Shown here: piece by piece, positions 31,031 through 41,639 of the stretch
Layout of the letters: the number at the start of each line of letters is the position of its first letter
Position numbering within the stretch: the stretch's first letter is position 1
Assembly: GCA_963680875.1 (NCBI GenBank)
Contig: OY804578.1
Coordinates: 104,995,689 to 105,059,688, forward strand
Reading direction: 5' to 3'
Length of the DNA stretch: 64,000 nucleotides
Source of the DNA: Bathymodiolus brooksi
Lineage: Eukaryota; Mollusca; Bivalvia; Mytilida; Modiolidae
Made by a program: the position numbers and the translations under genes
The notes under the pieces: model-generated
What the model saw: the letters and a program-made list of their open reading frames with translations, nothing else
What the model was told of the DNA's origin: nothing
The model's database searches: none

Positions 31031-31600
31031 TCGGTGTCGGCTGACAGATCGCTTTTTTAGTTGCTGCTACTGTTGTTACAAGGACTGTACGATAGTATAC
31101 CGATTGTGACGTATTTCTATGAAAATGTAATAATTTTAAAAGTGAAGAAAAGATCACGGTTTATATCAGTATAAGTGCAACAATGTCTATAAAATGTAAT
31201 ATTAAGTTAGTATATAGTCTGAATACCTTCTCAATGGTTTGAGAAAGATTTCCGGTTTAACCTCGCCACATTTGTTTGTCTGTCCCAAGCCAGAACATAA
31301 AGTTCCAACGTTATATGTCGTGGTCTTTGCTATGTTCAATGATTTGAGGTGAGAGGTGGTTCTTGGTGTTATGGATAGTGATGGATTTGTTGACCAACAC
31401 TGTTTAAACATTTTTGTCATAGTTCCGGAGGTTTTCGATATAAAAACTTTAGTAAAAGGATATAAACCTCGCCTATTCAATAACAAGAAGAATAACAAAC
31501 AGTAGTCTGACAGTCACACATCTACCTGATATGACCTGGAATGACAACAAATTTAAAGGCAGGAAATGTACAAGGACGATAATTAGGATAATTAACAAAT
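31031..31600. other. non-coding, no gene seen
   Basis: Only short ORFs (for example a 98-codon minus frame at 31202-31498) without recognisable features. Confidence 0.35.
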
Positions 31601-31604
31601 GACA

Positions 31605-31690
31605 CATCTCTCTGTCCAGGAGATATTCTTCATTATTGTTGATTGGATGCAGCTTTACTTCCGACATGGTTATATTCCGACAAATATATT
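31605..31690 (+). repeat. outlying copy of the ~80-bp repeat at 32.8 kb
   Basis: CTGTCCAGGAGATATTCTTCATTATTGTTG with GCAGCTTTACTTCCGACATGG corresponds to the tandem units at 32766-33005. Confidence 0.65.
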
Positions 31691-31877
31691 CCATGGACAT
31701 ACCTATTCGTCACCCTCGATTGATTACTATATGATTCACATAAAACCACATTTTTTCAAAAAAATATTTAAAAGCTATCTCTGGGCAGATTTTTATGAAC
31801 TTTATTTCCAAGACCTGCAGAATTCTTTGAATTCTATTTGTTTATCTTATTGTAATTTTTGTCTGCATGGTTTTTGT

Positions 31878-31986
31878 TTTCTGATGATTTAAACAGAAAT
31901 GTTGATTTTTCCGATTTTATTTTTGTTAAAATATATAGCAAATTTGACGTCAGAAAACAAAATTTGTCTTTAAATCATCAGAAAAT
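31878..31986. repeat. inverted repeat, 17-bp perfect arms
   Basis: TTTTCTGATGATTTAAA (about 31878-31894) and TTTAAATCATCAGAAAA (about 31970-31986) flank 75 AT-rich bases. Confidence 0.7.
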
Positions 31987-32053
31987 AAAGGCAATTTAAC
32001 GAAAACTCATGCTAAAATATACAAATAATCTTTGAATATTTCTGCTTCTTCTG

Positions 32054-32289
32054 GTGAAAAAATGATCAAAATCCGCTTATAAATGACTTCACAATAATTT
32101 TTTTGTAAAATGTGGTTTTATATGTAATTACACCTTATATAAGAATGCTGGATTCTGATTGGTTAATAGCCGTGAAAAAATGATTAAAATCCGCTTATAA
32201 ATGACTTCACAATAAATTTTTGGAAAAATGTGGTTTTATATGTAATTACACCTTATATAAGAATACTGGATTCTGATTGGTTAATAGCC
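32054..32289 (+). repeat. tandem duplication, 118-bp unit
   Basis: The segment beginning GTGAAAAAATGAT at 32054 repeats at 32172 and would begin again at 32290. Units include CCGCTTATAAATGACTTCAC and GGATTCTGATTGGTTAATAG. The two copies are nearly identical, so the duplication is recent. Confidence 0.85.
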
Positions 32290-32579
32290 GTGATATTTGT
32301 TTACAAATTCAGGCCTTGCATTGTGAATTTGTAGAATTTTTTCTACATGTAGGTGCATTTGCATAAGATTTAAATTTTTTTCATGGTATTTGCAAAATCG
32401 TATTTGCCGTTTTTACCCTTCACCGAGACGCTTGTAACAAAATTTGTGAAACGTTATCAGTTGTGAGTTTTATGTAACATCATTCGGTAGAATAAAACAG
32501 ATACATCATGTTAGATCCTGAAAACGACAAACAAAAGGTATTATTTATTTAGCCAGTGTTCTAAATAATATTCGGTGTA

Positions 32580-32715
32580 ATTAAACAGATATGTATTTGC
32601 GAAAAATACCAGTCTTGAGACTAAATTTTCCTCACCATTCGGCTCGGGAAATTGTTCATCTCGAGACTGGTATTTTTCGCAAATACCACTCCCAAAGATG
32701 ATATATCTGTATAAA
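32580..32715. repeat. inverted repeat around GTATTTGCGAAAAATACCAG
   Basis: Arms about 32595-32622 and 32659-32687 are reverse complements (TTTGCGAAAAATACCAGTCT), with outer partial pairing of ACAGATAT and ATATCTGT. The centre contains TTCGGCTCGGGAA, resembling the centre of the foldback at 35630-35772. Confidence 0.75.
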
Positions 32716-32765
32716 ATACATAGCGTAAAACCAAGGGTGACGAATACTTATGTCGATTGACTGTA

Positions 32766-33005
32766 ACTGTTCGGGAGAGATTCATCATTATTATTGGTTA
32801 GATGCAGCTATGCTTCCGGCATTATGACATTCCGACAAACGTTACTGTCCAGGAAAGATTCATCATTATTGTTAATTAGTTGTAGCTATGCTTCCGGCAT
32901 GGTGACACTCCGACAAATGTGACTGTCCAGGAGAGATTCGTCATTATTGTTGATTACATGTAGCTATACTTCGAACAGTAATAATGGTGACATTCCGACA
33001 TTTAT
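32766..33005 (+). repeat. ~80-bp tandem repeat, three copies
   Basis: GAGAGATTCATCATTATTRTT recurs at about 32774, 32855 and 32934, each followed by GTAGCTATGCTTCCGGCAT or a variant, and GACATTCCGACAAA. A fourth copy is at 31605. Confidence 0.75.
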
Positions 33006-33007
33006 TT

Positions 33008-33205
33008 CTTGATAATACATGTCCATTTTCATATTTGCATAACAATTGTTACTTCGTGTTATCTTGTAATCCGAACATTTTTTTTTAGATTCGGAGAGTA
33101 TCTGCATAATTGCACCTTATTTTTAGCTTCCAATACACAATCAATCAATACACATGTTAGATGGATGAAATATACCACACATACATGGTTTATGGTGTTT
33201 ATCTC
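33008..33205 (+). repeat. dispersed repeat R6
   Basis: CATTTTCATATTTGCATA, TTCGTGTTATCTTGTAATCCG, GATTCGGAGAGTAT and GATGAAATATACC match 45625-45820. No coding function is clear. It directly precedes the Penelope-like fragment. Confidence 0.55.
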
Positions 33206-34262
33206 CACTACTCCGAGGAACAAGTGATCAGTATGCTGGAGTTCCTCATCGATAACATATTTGTCTCCTTTGGAGGGACACTGTTTCAGCAGGTCGTCGG
33301 CATACCAATGGGTACGAATTGTGCCCCTCTTCTAGCCGATTTATTTTTATACTCATATGAGTCGGAGTTTCTTCAAAAGCTTGTACAAGATAAGAAGATT
33401 CATGAGGCTAGAGCCTTTAATTTCACATACAGGTATATTGATTACGTTTTATCTATCAATAATTCTAGATTTGCAGAATTTCTTCCATTGATATATCCTC
33501 CAGAGCTGGAAGTTAAAGAGACCACCGATACAGCTTCGTCCGCATCATTTTTGGACTTATACCTCGAATTTGACGACAGTGGTCAACTCAGTACTAAAAT
33601 TTATGATAAGCGGGACGACTTCAATTTTCCAAATATGTGCAGCAATATACCAGCTTCTCCTGCATATGGTGTTTACATCTCGCAATTGATTCGCTATGCA
33701 AGGGGCAGTAGCAATTATTCTGATTTCCTGAAACGTCATCTTCATCTGAGAAACAGGCTACTGGACCAGGGCTATAAAAAGATTCGCCTTATTCGATCTC
33801 TTAAAAAGTTTATATTCCGATACCAATATCTTGTCGAAATATATTCCGTCTCTGCAGAAAAAATTATAAGCGATGCATTTTCATATAGTGAAAATGTATA
33901 AAGATAAAGAGTCAAATATGTCAAGAATTTTTTTTGTCAATGTGTGACGTAAAAGTATTTTTGACATTTACGTCACCGAATATGGTACTGCTTTGACAAC
34001 TATTTTACCTATTTTGTTCCTGTATTTAAATACTGTTACAGTGACAGCCGGAACCTTTGAACCGTAATGAGAGCGGGAGGTTTGGCGCCTTAAAATCTGA
34101 TTCAACCCACCATTTCTTTAGAAATGCCTGTACCAAGTCAGGGTCATTGCGGTTTTCACAGTTTTCCGGTTGTTGACTGATTTTGTCTGTTTATATAATT
34201 ATGAGTTTTGACTTTCCCTTTGTAAGATTGTTCGGAGTTCGGTAATTTTGTTATTACCTTTA
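33206..34262 (+). mobile_element. Penelope-like element, 5'-truncated copy
   Basis: The plus-strand sequence from about 33212 to 34262 is the inverse of 56440-57530 with high identity, including the ORF end and about 350 bases of 3' flank (TTGACATTTACGTCACCGAATATGG, AGAGCGGGAGGTTTGG, GTCAGGGTCATTGCGG). The 5' part of the element is missing. Confidence 0.8.
33212..33901 (+). pseudogene. Penelope-like RT fragment with mutated active site
   Basis: C-terminal part of a reverse transcriptase. It begins in the palm with EEQVISMLEFLIDNIFVSFG, then GIPMGTNCAPLLADLFLYSY, and YRYIDYVLSINN. The fuller copy at 56.8 kb reads YIDDVLSINN at the same place, so the second catalytic Asp is replaced by Tyr (33441-33443), which should abolish polymerisation. 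The frame then runs unbroken to TAA at 33899-33901. A short deletion relative to the other copy is present (DDFNFPNM versus DDFNFKIINFPNM). The codons before 33212 belong to the flanking repeat. Confidence 0.82.
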
Positions 34263-34500
34263 TTCAACAATATTTCAGCTATATCGTGGTGCTCAATTTT
34301 ATTTGTGAAGGAAACGGAGTACCTGGAGATAACCACCGTTCTTTCGCAAGTCATTGACAAACTTTATCACATAATGTTGCATTGAATACACCTCGCCATG
34401 AACGGGATTCGAACTTACAACTTTAGTGGTGATAGGCACTGATTGCACAGTTCATTGTAAATCCAACTACCATACGAGCACGGCCACGATGGTCCCCTAC
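34263..34500 (-). mobile_element. SINE copy D (diverged)
   Basis: Minus-strand SINE. The 3' tail is at 34268-34290 (CAATATTTCAGCTATATCGTGG on plus), with middle landmarks AACGGAGTACC and AGTCATTGACAAACTTTATCAC. A tRNA-like head occupies 34397-34500, with B box GTTCGAATCCC (complement at 34404-34414) and A-box-like sequence CGTGGCCGTGCTCGTATGG. It is adjacent to the 3' end of the Penelope-like fragment. Confidence 0.75.
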
Positions 34501-34639
34501 CACACATAAAGATAACATTTATGTTCAACATGCCATAAATGAAGGAGAAAAAGCATTCTATTTATTCAGAAAATGGCTATACCATTTTACAAGATGGAAG
34601 CAAAATCATATATTGTATCATAGTAGGCCCACTTTTCTT

Positions 34640-34870
34640 TTCAAGTTCTAGGTATAATAATTCCCAATACCATTCACTGGGATAGAGCTTCTAGGATCCA
34701 ATAACTTCCACCAATTGGGTGTTATTCTACATGACAAAGTTCAATAACTTCCATCAATATTTGCAAGAGGTATTTGAAGCTAAATACAGTATACAAAGTT
34801 CAAAAAACATTTTCACAGTAATCAATATACACGCTTATTAATTAACTACTGTTAAATTTACATAAATAAG
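34640..34870 (+). repeat. dispersed repeat R2
   Basis: GTTCTAGGTATAATAATTCCC, GGATCCAATAACTTCC and ATGACAAAGTTCAATAACTTC match 38690-38840 in the same orientation and about 950-1109 in the opposite one. Its continuation appears at 35816-35960. Confidence 0.7.
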
Positions 34871-34914
34871 ACGAAAACTGCCTTTGTGATACAGATATTA
34901 AAAGTCGGCGGCCA

Positions 34915-34977
34915 TTACGTGTCAAAATCGGTCAATACGGATTTTTTTCTCGTATTGACCGACTTTGATCCGGCAAT
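34915..34977. repeat. inverted repeat, ~19-bp arms
   Basis: GTCAAAATCGGTCAATACG and CGTATTGACCGACTTTGATC flank an 11-base T-rich loop. The ORF across it is not a gene. Confidence 0.65.
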
Positions 34978-35629
34978 ATTGGTGTTCCTGATTCTTACTA
35001 GATTTTACATGCGTATCAACGATAAAATAGAGACGCTCTGTGGTTATCGTCTGGTGAGGCAAAATGGAAAGGACGCAAAAGAAAATAAAAAATGCCGAAG
35101 AAATGATGGATTCTCTTGTAGAAAAACGAAAGGAAAAAAGCACATAAAACAATATTTTATGGTTAATTCTAACTTGTGTCCTTCATTCGCTTTGTAAACA
35201 AACGAGCGATTTATCGATTGGGTATAATCTCATTAGCACATTCGCCAGTGCACACATTTAAGCCAGGTAATAAAACAATTAAAATATAATTATTTACATA
35301 AATTATTTACACTGTTGTTAATAACATCTATATTCACTAAACATAATCGACATATCCAAAATTAATAATATGTGACGTGCAATTAAAACATACAAACACA
35401 ATATTATTGCTACGAATGCTCCATCAATACGAATGACTTTCCGGTCGTAAATGTATATGTGACTGACTATCCCGTCGTAAAAGTACATGTTGATGAATTA
35501 TCGTCTGCTCGAATTGGGCAGCATAAATTGTGTGCGATATTATCCGCAAACGTAGATATAAATTACCGTCTTCCAATCAAAATATACTACCGTATTTTTA
35601 CTGGTAGACATATCAGAATCGAAATAATT
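34978..35629. other. non-coding, no gene seen
   Basis: Short basic ORF at about 35063-35147 (starts MERTQKKIKN) without other support; otherwise AT-rich. Confidence 0.35.
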
Positions 35630-35772
35630 CATGGAAGCCAGAATATGTTTTGAGTTTTAACCTGGAGTGGCGGATATTAGTAAATTGTATCCCTCGCCTC
35701 CCGTTCGGGATAAAATACTAATATTCACCAACCCATGTTAAAACTCAAAGCACATTCTGGCTTCCATGATTT
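35630..35772. repeat. 143-bp foldback
   Basis: CATGGAAGCCAGAATATG...GAGTTTTAACCT is complementary to the far end (ATGTTAAAACTC...CATTCTGGCTTCCATGA). An inner pair ATATTAGTAAATTGTATCCC/GGGATAAAATACTAATATT extends the stem, with a GC-rich loop CTCGCCTCCCGTTC. This is almost certainly a foldback MITE. Confidence 0.8.
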
Positions 35773-36289
35773 ATTTCTTAATTAATAAATATATCATTAC
35801 GTGATGATATCATAGAAATGTGAAATTCAGAAATGTAGAAGTTTGTGTAAAATTTGCAAAAGTTACAGAATTGAATTAAAGTCTTTAAATTAACAATCAA
35901 GTCTTTCTGCATTGCTAGAATAACTGACGCTAAATGTTTGTCTTCTTTTATTATTTTCAATTAATATTTTTTTCATTATTAAATTTACAGAAATAAACGA
36001 TTACACCCCGTTTCGCTAAAAACAATGTCTGAAATTAGCAATTAACATCCTGTTCGTTCCGTCGTTAAATAAAACTCCATTAAAAAGACTGCTAGGAAAA
36101 TTTAATTCTACGCAGAATCTTGAATCTATAACAAGTTCTTCTCATTGACACCGATGTCCCGCAAAAGTCCGCATGAAATCAAGTAAAATGATTTCGACGG
36201 ACACACAAGTGCCGACGTCCACTTTTCTTTGCTCCACAACAGATCGTCCCAAATAAAGGTTAACTGCGTTCTGCGTTCATATCTAATTG
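35773..36289. other. R2 remnant and unique non-coding sequence
   Basis: 35816-35960 shares TGCTAGAATAACTGACGCTAAA and flanks with 38900-39005 (R2). The rest shows nothing. Confidence 0.45.
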
Positions 36290-36550
36290 GTCAATTCTGG
36301 AATATAGAAAAAGGGATCAGAAGAGTTTGAAGATACCAAAGGGGTAATCAGAATCCGAATATCGAAGAAGAACAGACAACACAATGGCCAAAAGAAAAAG
36401 TACAAAAGGACAAACAGCGATCTACAAAACATACACATAAAACTAAAGATCGAATAACACAAACCCCACTAAAAACCGGGGTGAACTCAAGTGCTCATGA
36501 ATGGTAAAAGCAGTTCCTCCTCCACTAGAGGCACCCGTTGTGTTAATCTA
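36290..36550 (+). repeat. dispersed repeat R4
   Basis: GGGGTAATCAGAATCCG, CGAAGAAGAACAGACAACAC, GGCCAAAAGAAAAAG and CACTAGAGGCACCCGTTGTG. Related copies lie at 50570-50700 (plus) and 46256-46400 (minus). I associate this repeat type with mussel genomes, from memory only. Confidence 0.6.
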
Positions 36551-36859
36551 GAACGCGTACGTGTCTTTCTCTTCTCCAGTTTCGGAAAATTCCTGCTGCC
36601 AAGGCCTTGCTTTTTTAGTATTTTTGTTTTCTTGACTTTGAATTAGTTCATTAACCTCTGTACCGCTTACGGGATCGGCAAGCAGGTTTTCTTCATTTGA
36701 TGCTCTAAATTGTCTGGCTGGTCTCATTTTCTCTTTGTTTCTTCCTTTTCTAGATACATTCCTAATTCACCATAATTATCGCTAGTTATGACATCACATT
36801 GTCCAACTGTCTGCATATGTGACAAGCCTGAATGCTATTGAATACATAATTATATTTCA
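36551..36859. other. non-coding, no gene seen
   Basis: No ORF or repeat recognised. Confidence 0.35.
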
Positions 36860-36877
36860 ATATTTTCAAATAATTTA

Positions 36878-37900
36878 GACACCTGGCACAGAGCAACTGA
36901 ATGCAGAACTTTTTAAGATCGATCCAGTTCTTGCAGCGGATACTTTACACCCAGTATTCCACAAAATATGGGAAAAAGCTGTTATACCTAACAGTTGGTC
37001 TGAAGGTAACATCATAAGAATACCAAAATCAGGAGACTTGACTAACTGCAACAACTGGAGAGGAATCACCTTACTATCCATTCCGAGTAAGGTCTTCTGC
37101 ATAGTTTTAATATCAAGAATTATAGAAGCTGTGGACAAGAAACTACGACAAGAACAATCTGGGTTCAGAAAAGGTAGAGGTTGCATAGACAACATATTTG
37201 TCCTCAGAAACATCTTAGACAGTGCCATGAGTGGCAGAGAAAATTACTTGTTAATTTTGTAAATTTTGAGAAAGCCTTTGACAGCCTACTCAGAGAAAGT
37301 CTATGAGAAATTTTGAGAAACTATGAAATACCAAGTAAGATAGCGCAACTCTTCAAGCAGTTCTATGCACATTTCTCATGTACCATCAACTCTGAAGCTG
37401 ACACTAGATTCCTTGTAAAATCAGGAGTACGACAGTTATGTGCTATGCCATTTGTGCTCTTTATAGTTGCCATTGATTGTGTAATGAGAACAACCTAACA
37501 GAAGGTAACACCGGACTGAGATGGACACGATGTACCACACTAGAGGATACCGACTACGCTGATGATTTAGCGATATTACTAGTTCACATACTGAAGACCA
37601 TATGCAGGAAAAGATCAGAAAGTTAGAAGAAAATGCTAGAATGATTGGCCTTAAGATCAATGCCAAGAAAACAAAGTTAATGTACATCAACGCAGAAAGA
37701 TTGCCAGTCAATTGTTGTAGATGGGGACCAACTTGATACAGTAGACTCCTGTAATTACCTTGGAAGCTTTATAACAACAGAGCGTGGAGCTGAAAGAGAT
37801 ATAAAGGTCAGAATAGGAAAAGCTAGATCAGCTTTCATCAGATTAAGCAACATCTGCCTTTTCAAAGAAGACCAAGCTTAAACTGTATAACAGTTGTGTA
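36878..37900 (+). pseudogene. LINE family 2 reverse transcriptase (multiple breaks)
   Basis: In successive frames: LHPVFHKIWEKAVIP, NNWRGITLLSIPSKVF (RT block), RQEQSGFRKGRGCIDNIFVL, then after a stop and frameshift near 37262 NFEKAFDSLLRESL with a catalytic Asp, SGVRQLCAMPFVLFIVAID (the usual RQG changed to RQL), and near 37555 DYADDLAILL with the catalytic YADD. Stops at about 37260, 37305 and 37497 and frameshifts near 37600-37700 mean no protein is made. Confidence 0.8.
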
Positions 37901-37906
37901 CTATCT

Positions 37907-38311
37907 GTGCTCCTATATGGCTCAGAGTGCTGGAGAATGACCGATAAAGACATCAACATACTCTCCAGCTTCCATAACACCTGTCTGAGAAAGATAATGA
38001 AGATATTCTGGCCGAACAAAATATCCAACAAAGACCTCCATGACACGACAAACACCAAGGACATGGAGACTTTGTTGATTCAAAAGAGATGTAGATGGCT
38101 TGGTCATGTTCTACGTAAACCATCTGAAGACATGACAAAGGTAGCCCTAAGATGGACACCAGAAGGGAAAAGAAAAAGAGGAAGACCAAAAAGAACATGG
38201 AGGCGCACCATCGAAAATGAAATAAAGGAAAGAGGATACACCTGGGGCACAATAGAAAGAAAAGCCAACAACAGAGAAAAGTGGAGGAAACATATGTGCC
38301 ATGAGGCCTAG
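37907..38311 (+). pseudogene. LINE family 2 C-terminal domain
   Basis: A 134-codon intact end of the polyprotein: MLLYGSECWRMTDKDINIL, RWLGHVLRKPSEDM and RWTPEGKRKRGRPKRTWRRT, a very basic C-terminus found in many invertebrate LINE proteins after the RT. It presumably binds nucleic acid. The first Met is internal to the original protein. Confidence 0.8.
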
Positions 38312-38335
38312 CAAGGACTAAGTAAGTAAGTAATT

Positions 38336-38689
38336 TTCAAATATTTTAAACATAGTGGAATCTTCTACTTTCTGCTCCAAAAAGTCAATTGCATTTAATG
38401 TTACGGTATCATGGCATGATTGCTTTTTAAATAGTGCGGAGAAAACAGCAGCTGATGTTTAGGGACATTCTGAGGTACGTGAGTCTGCATTCTCACAGAC
38501 TCGGTTACTGATTAGCAGCTGTTTTGACACGCTTGATGGGCATTTGCCTACACATATAAAAGCACTATATTGAACTAGATATTCGGACCGACTCGTGATA
38601 GTTTGCACCCACCATCAAAATATCGCTTCTTGGACCGAATATTAGTTCAATATGATAAACCTTTTTATCATAGTATGCCGATTTTTCCC
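38336..38689. other. non-coding, no gene seen
   Basis: Unique AT-rich sequence, no ORF. Confidence 0.35.
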
Positions 38690-38996
38690 TTTGAAGTTCT
38701 AGGTTCAATCATTCCCAATACCATACGTTGGGGTGGAGCTAATAGGATCCAATAACTTCACAAATTGGATGTTATTGTACATGACAAAGTTCAATAACTC
38801 CCATCAATATTTTCGAGGGGTATACAGTGTATAAAGTTGAAAATGTTTATTAAAAACTGAAGACATATACACAGTATTCAATATACATGTGAAAATCAGA
38901 AAATATCGCAGTGTAAAATTTCTCAAAATTACTTACTGGTAATTTAAATTAAAGTTTTTGAATTGAACAAGTCTGCTAGAATAACTGACGCTAAAA

Positions 38997-39005
<9 letters not shown>
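38690..39005 (+). repeat. dispersed repeat R2, second copy
   Basis: Matches 34640-34870 and continues into the segment seen at 35816-35960 without the ~0.9 kb that separates them there. Ends at a (TA)n run at about 39006-39031. Confidence 0.7.
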
Positions 39006-39029
<24 letters not shown>

Positions 39030-39299
39030 CTCCTCCAGTCGTATTAGGACATACAGTTTGCTCTATTGGCCCAAAGTATATATTCCACACTGTGGCGGGC
39101 CGTTTTTTTGAATGAGTTTGGGTATCATACCGTTTTCAACAATATTTTGACAGTGCTGTTTGATACATTTACCAATAATGTCTCATTTTTATATTTATTT
39201 TTATTTCTAATTTAACATTTATTTAAATGTGTAGCCCTATTGTATATTTATATTATTGTTATTGTACTTTTATTAATTTATATGTAGGATTTCCATTCT

Positions 39300-39540
39300 T
39301 TTATGCATGTAGTTTCATATGTGCATCTTCTGGTTCTTTTGTGCCGTACATGGACCGTCAAAAACCTTTTTGAAATTTGAAAAGTCGCCATATTGTTTCG
39401 AGATTTTATTTAATTAGACATTGATAAAGTCCCTCGGTGGGACGAAAATTTTGTCATTCTACGAAGTGTTTAATTCTTTATCACTTTGTTTTGTGTACTT
39501 GGTGTTGTTATACAAACCATTTTAGACGTTTATAATTGTT
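39300..39540 (+). repeat. Penelope-type terminal repeat (pLTR), plus orientation
   Basis: Ends in CATTTTAGACGTTTATA (39519-39535), as do the terminal repeats at 39738-39960 (inverted) and 42820-43090. It contains a degenerate hammerhead-like fold at 39417-39455. The start is uncertain. Confidence 0.55.
39417..39455 (+). ncRNA. degenerate hammerhead-ribozyme-like fold
   Basis: GACA (39417-39420), core TTGATAA (39421-39427), stem II GTCCC-TCGGT-GGGAC (39429-39443), GAAA (39444-39447), ATTT and TGTC (39452-39455). GACA pairs with TGTC. The core differs from CTGATGA at two positions, so it is probably inactive, but stem sequences covary with the copy at 42949-42987 and the TCGGT loop is identical. 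Confidence 0.55.
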
Positions 39541-39604
39541 TTACTTGTATAGTATCGTTATACCGTAACGATCCAACACCCCGTAAGATTGATCGTTGAC
39601 TGGT

Positions 39605-39655
39605 TTTTCAGACGTTGTATATATATATATATATATATATATAAACGTCTGAAAA
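39605..39655. repeat. (TA)n flanked by inverted 13-mers
   Basis: TTTTTCAGACGTT and AACGTCTGAAAAA enclose a (TA)n tract of about 25 bases. It marks the outer edge of the minus-strand Penelope-type element. Confidence 0.7.
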
Positions 39656-39737
39656 AGTAGCCAACGTATGAACCTACGAGATATCGGATCGGAAACAAGT
39701 GTTAACGATACTGTGCAAACAAACAAAAATGATAAAT

Positions 39738-39960
39738 AAACGTCTAAAATGTTAGCACAACGATATCAAAAAAAGATGTTAAAATGTAACAAAAATAACT
39801 GACCGACAAGCTTCATCAGCGTCTGTAATCTGATTTGAAAAATTGTCACGTGACCATCAGTTATCGTGACATAAATTACTAAAAATCATAATCTTGAACT
39901 TTATATTATTCAAGTATATTGCACACTAATTTATAAACAATATGAACAGAATGAGAAAAT
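39738..39960 (-). repeat. Penelope terminal repeat with half-deleted ribozyme
   Basis: Inverse of 42820-43090. On the minus strand it reads to GACGCTGATGAAGCTTGTCGG and then jumps to GTTATTTTTG, lacking about 52 bases that in the other copy contain CAAGC-GAAA and the cleavage site. The ribozyme here is therefore dead. Confidence 0.75.
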
Positions 39961-40027
39961 GTAATGATGAAGTTTACCAACTAGCTAAGGACCAGGCACT
40001 GGTTAAAAAGTTAAAAAAACAAAAGAG

Positions 40028-40866
40028 TTAGGCCTTTTTGTTTATGCCTTCCGGATGTAACGTTTGTAAATCGCGGATCCAAAAACTCTCTCTTTTCTGT
40101 CTTTGATTTTCTTTCCAACTTGGATTGTGGTCAACGATATATATTTTGGATCTGCCAAAGTCTTCCAATGAGTGCCCCGGCGACACAAAGTGTTGACTCA
40201 CGGGCAAGAGCGTCTTTTTCGTAAGGTCACTTCTGTGTCCATTCATTCTTTTGTTGAATGGTTGGACACTTTCTCCTACGTATTGCGACCCGCAGACGTG
40301 ACAGTCAAGGAGGTAAACCACATTAGGTGTTTTGACATTGCAAAATATCTTATACTCCTTTCCCGTCGTCTTGCTATGGAACACTTGTGTGTGTTGCAAT
40401 TGGAGACAGTACTTGCAACGCTTGTCACCACATGGTTTACAGTGGCCGACCGTCGATGAAGGTCTAGATACCGCAGCTCTGACCAGTGTATCCTTAATGC
40501 TTTTAGGTCGCCGGAACGCTACAACGGGTGGTTCAGGAAACAACTTGGTCAGCCTTTCACTTTTTTCAATTTCTTTCCAATGATGACGGACAATGCCTGC
40601 AATTTTCTCTAAAGAAGGATGGTAAGTGAGAACAAGGGGAACCCGTTTGTTGATCTTTTTTTCTTTGTACTCCAGGAGGTCATTTCTGTTAATTTCACTG
40701 GCTTTTGAAAACCCACTCTCTATAACTTTGTCATTATATCCCCGTTTCTTCAAATGATGGCGTAAATCTCCTAGTCTTTGCTTGGTGGTTTCAACAGTGG
40801 AGCATATTCGTTTTACTCTAATGGCTTGGCTGAATGGGATACTCTTAAAACAGTGCTTAGGGTGGC
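40028..40866 (-). pseudogene. Penelope-like linker and GIY-YIG endonuclease
   Basis: Open from about 40866; the first Met is at 40753. The linker contains LGDLRHHLKKRGYND and LVLTYHPSLEKIAGIVRHHW. A Cys cluster GHCKPCGDKRCKYC precedes the endonuclease. The GIY-YIG core appears as NVVYLLDCHVCGSQYVGES, then FNKRMNGHRSDL (Arg and His block), GHSLEDFG and RQKRESFWIRDLQTLHPEGI, with the Glu of the catalytic set. Ends at TAG-like stop 40028. The endonuclease itself looks intact and would nick target DNA to prime reverse transcription. Confidence 0.87.
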
Positions 40867-40868
40867 AA

Positions 40869-41639
40869 CTACTGGGTGGGCTTAGAGTATAAATCAGTTG
40901 TCATGTTGCCCTCCTTGATCGTGGTGGTAGCATCAAGGGAGGACATTTTGGTTTTCGACACTTCGTGTGTCAATTTTATAGACGAATGGATACTGTTGGC
41001 ATGTTCCAAAAATTCATCAAGCTCTCTACCGCCATGTGTCCACTTCATGTCAACGTCATCTATAAATCGGAACCATGAAAGAGGTTGTTTAAGTGACGAG
41101 AGGAGTAATCGTTCTTCTAGGTCCCCCATAACAATTTTGGCATAGGAGGGTGCCATTGTGGTTCCCATAGCTGTCCCATTTATTTGAAGATAGTGATTTC
41201 CGTCAAAAGTAAAATTGTTGTTTTCTAGAACTAGTGTAAGCATCTCTACTAAACATTCTGTCGGAGGTTCTTGATCTGTTCGATGTTCCCATATTTTTCT
41301 GCATGCGGCAATTTCGTCACCATGGGGAATGTTCGTGTAAAGGGAAGTTACATCCATGGTAGCAAGCGTGGTATTTTCTGGAATGGTTAAATTTTCCATT
41401 TTCTTCAAGTAGTCGGTAGTATCTTTGATGTGTGATGGAAGGTTTTCAACGAACGGCCGAAGGTGAAAATCAATAAATTCCGATATCTTTTCAGTTGGGT
41501 GACCATTAGCTGATACAATCGGTCTCCCCGGATTGTTTTCCTTGTGAATTTTAGGCAGCAGATAGAAACGGCCTGGCTTGGGATCCTCTGGAGTAAGGTA
41601 CTCCATGGTCTTATTGTCTAAGTGGCCACGAGCATGCAA
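40869..41639 (-). pseudogene. Penelope-like reverse transcriptase
   Basis: 256-codon frame with the Penelope RT series: GRFYLLPKIHKENNPGRPIV, TLATMDVTSLYTNIPHGDEI with catalytic Asp, NGTAMGTTMAPSYAKIVMG, and WFRFIDDVDMKW with the DD pair in place of YxDD. The frame ends at PTQ-stop; compared with the usual protein, a few codons plus a frame change are lost at about 40870, after which the linker continues in another frame (SSCHPKHCFKSIPFSQAIR). Confidence 0.85.

Larger units (their letters stand above)
36860..38335 (+). mobile_element. LINE family 2, plus-strand copy (5'-truncated)
   Basis: RT and C-terminal domain of a non-LTR retrotransposon, broken by several frameshifts. It starts within the RT region at about 36875 (no endonuclease) and ends at the tail AAGGACTAAGTAAGTAAGTAA (38313-38333), a (TAAG)n 3' repeat typical of some LINE clades. 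An inverted partial copy lies at 41919-42819. Confidence 0.85.

Noticed and set aside
35063..35147. Short basic peptide starting MERTQKKIKN
   Set aside because: 27 codons only, no context and no homologue known to me.
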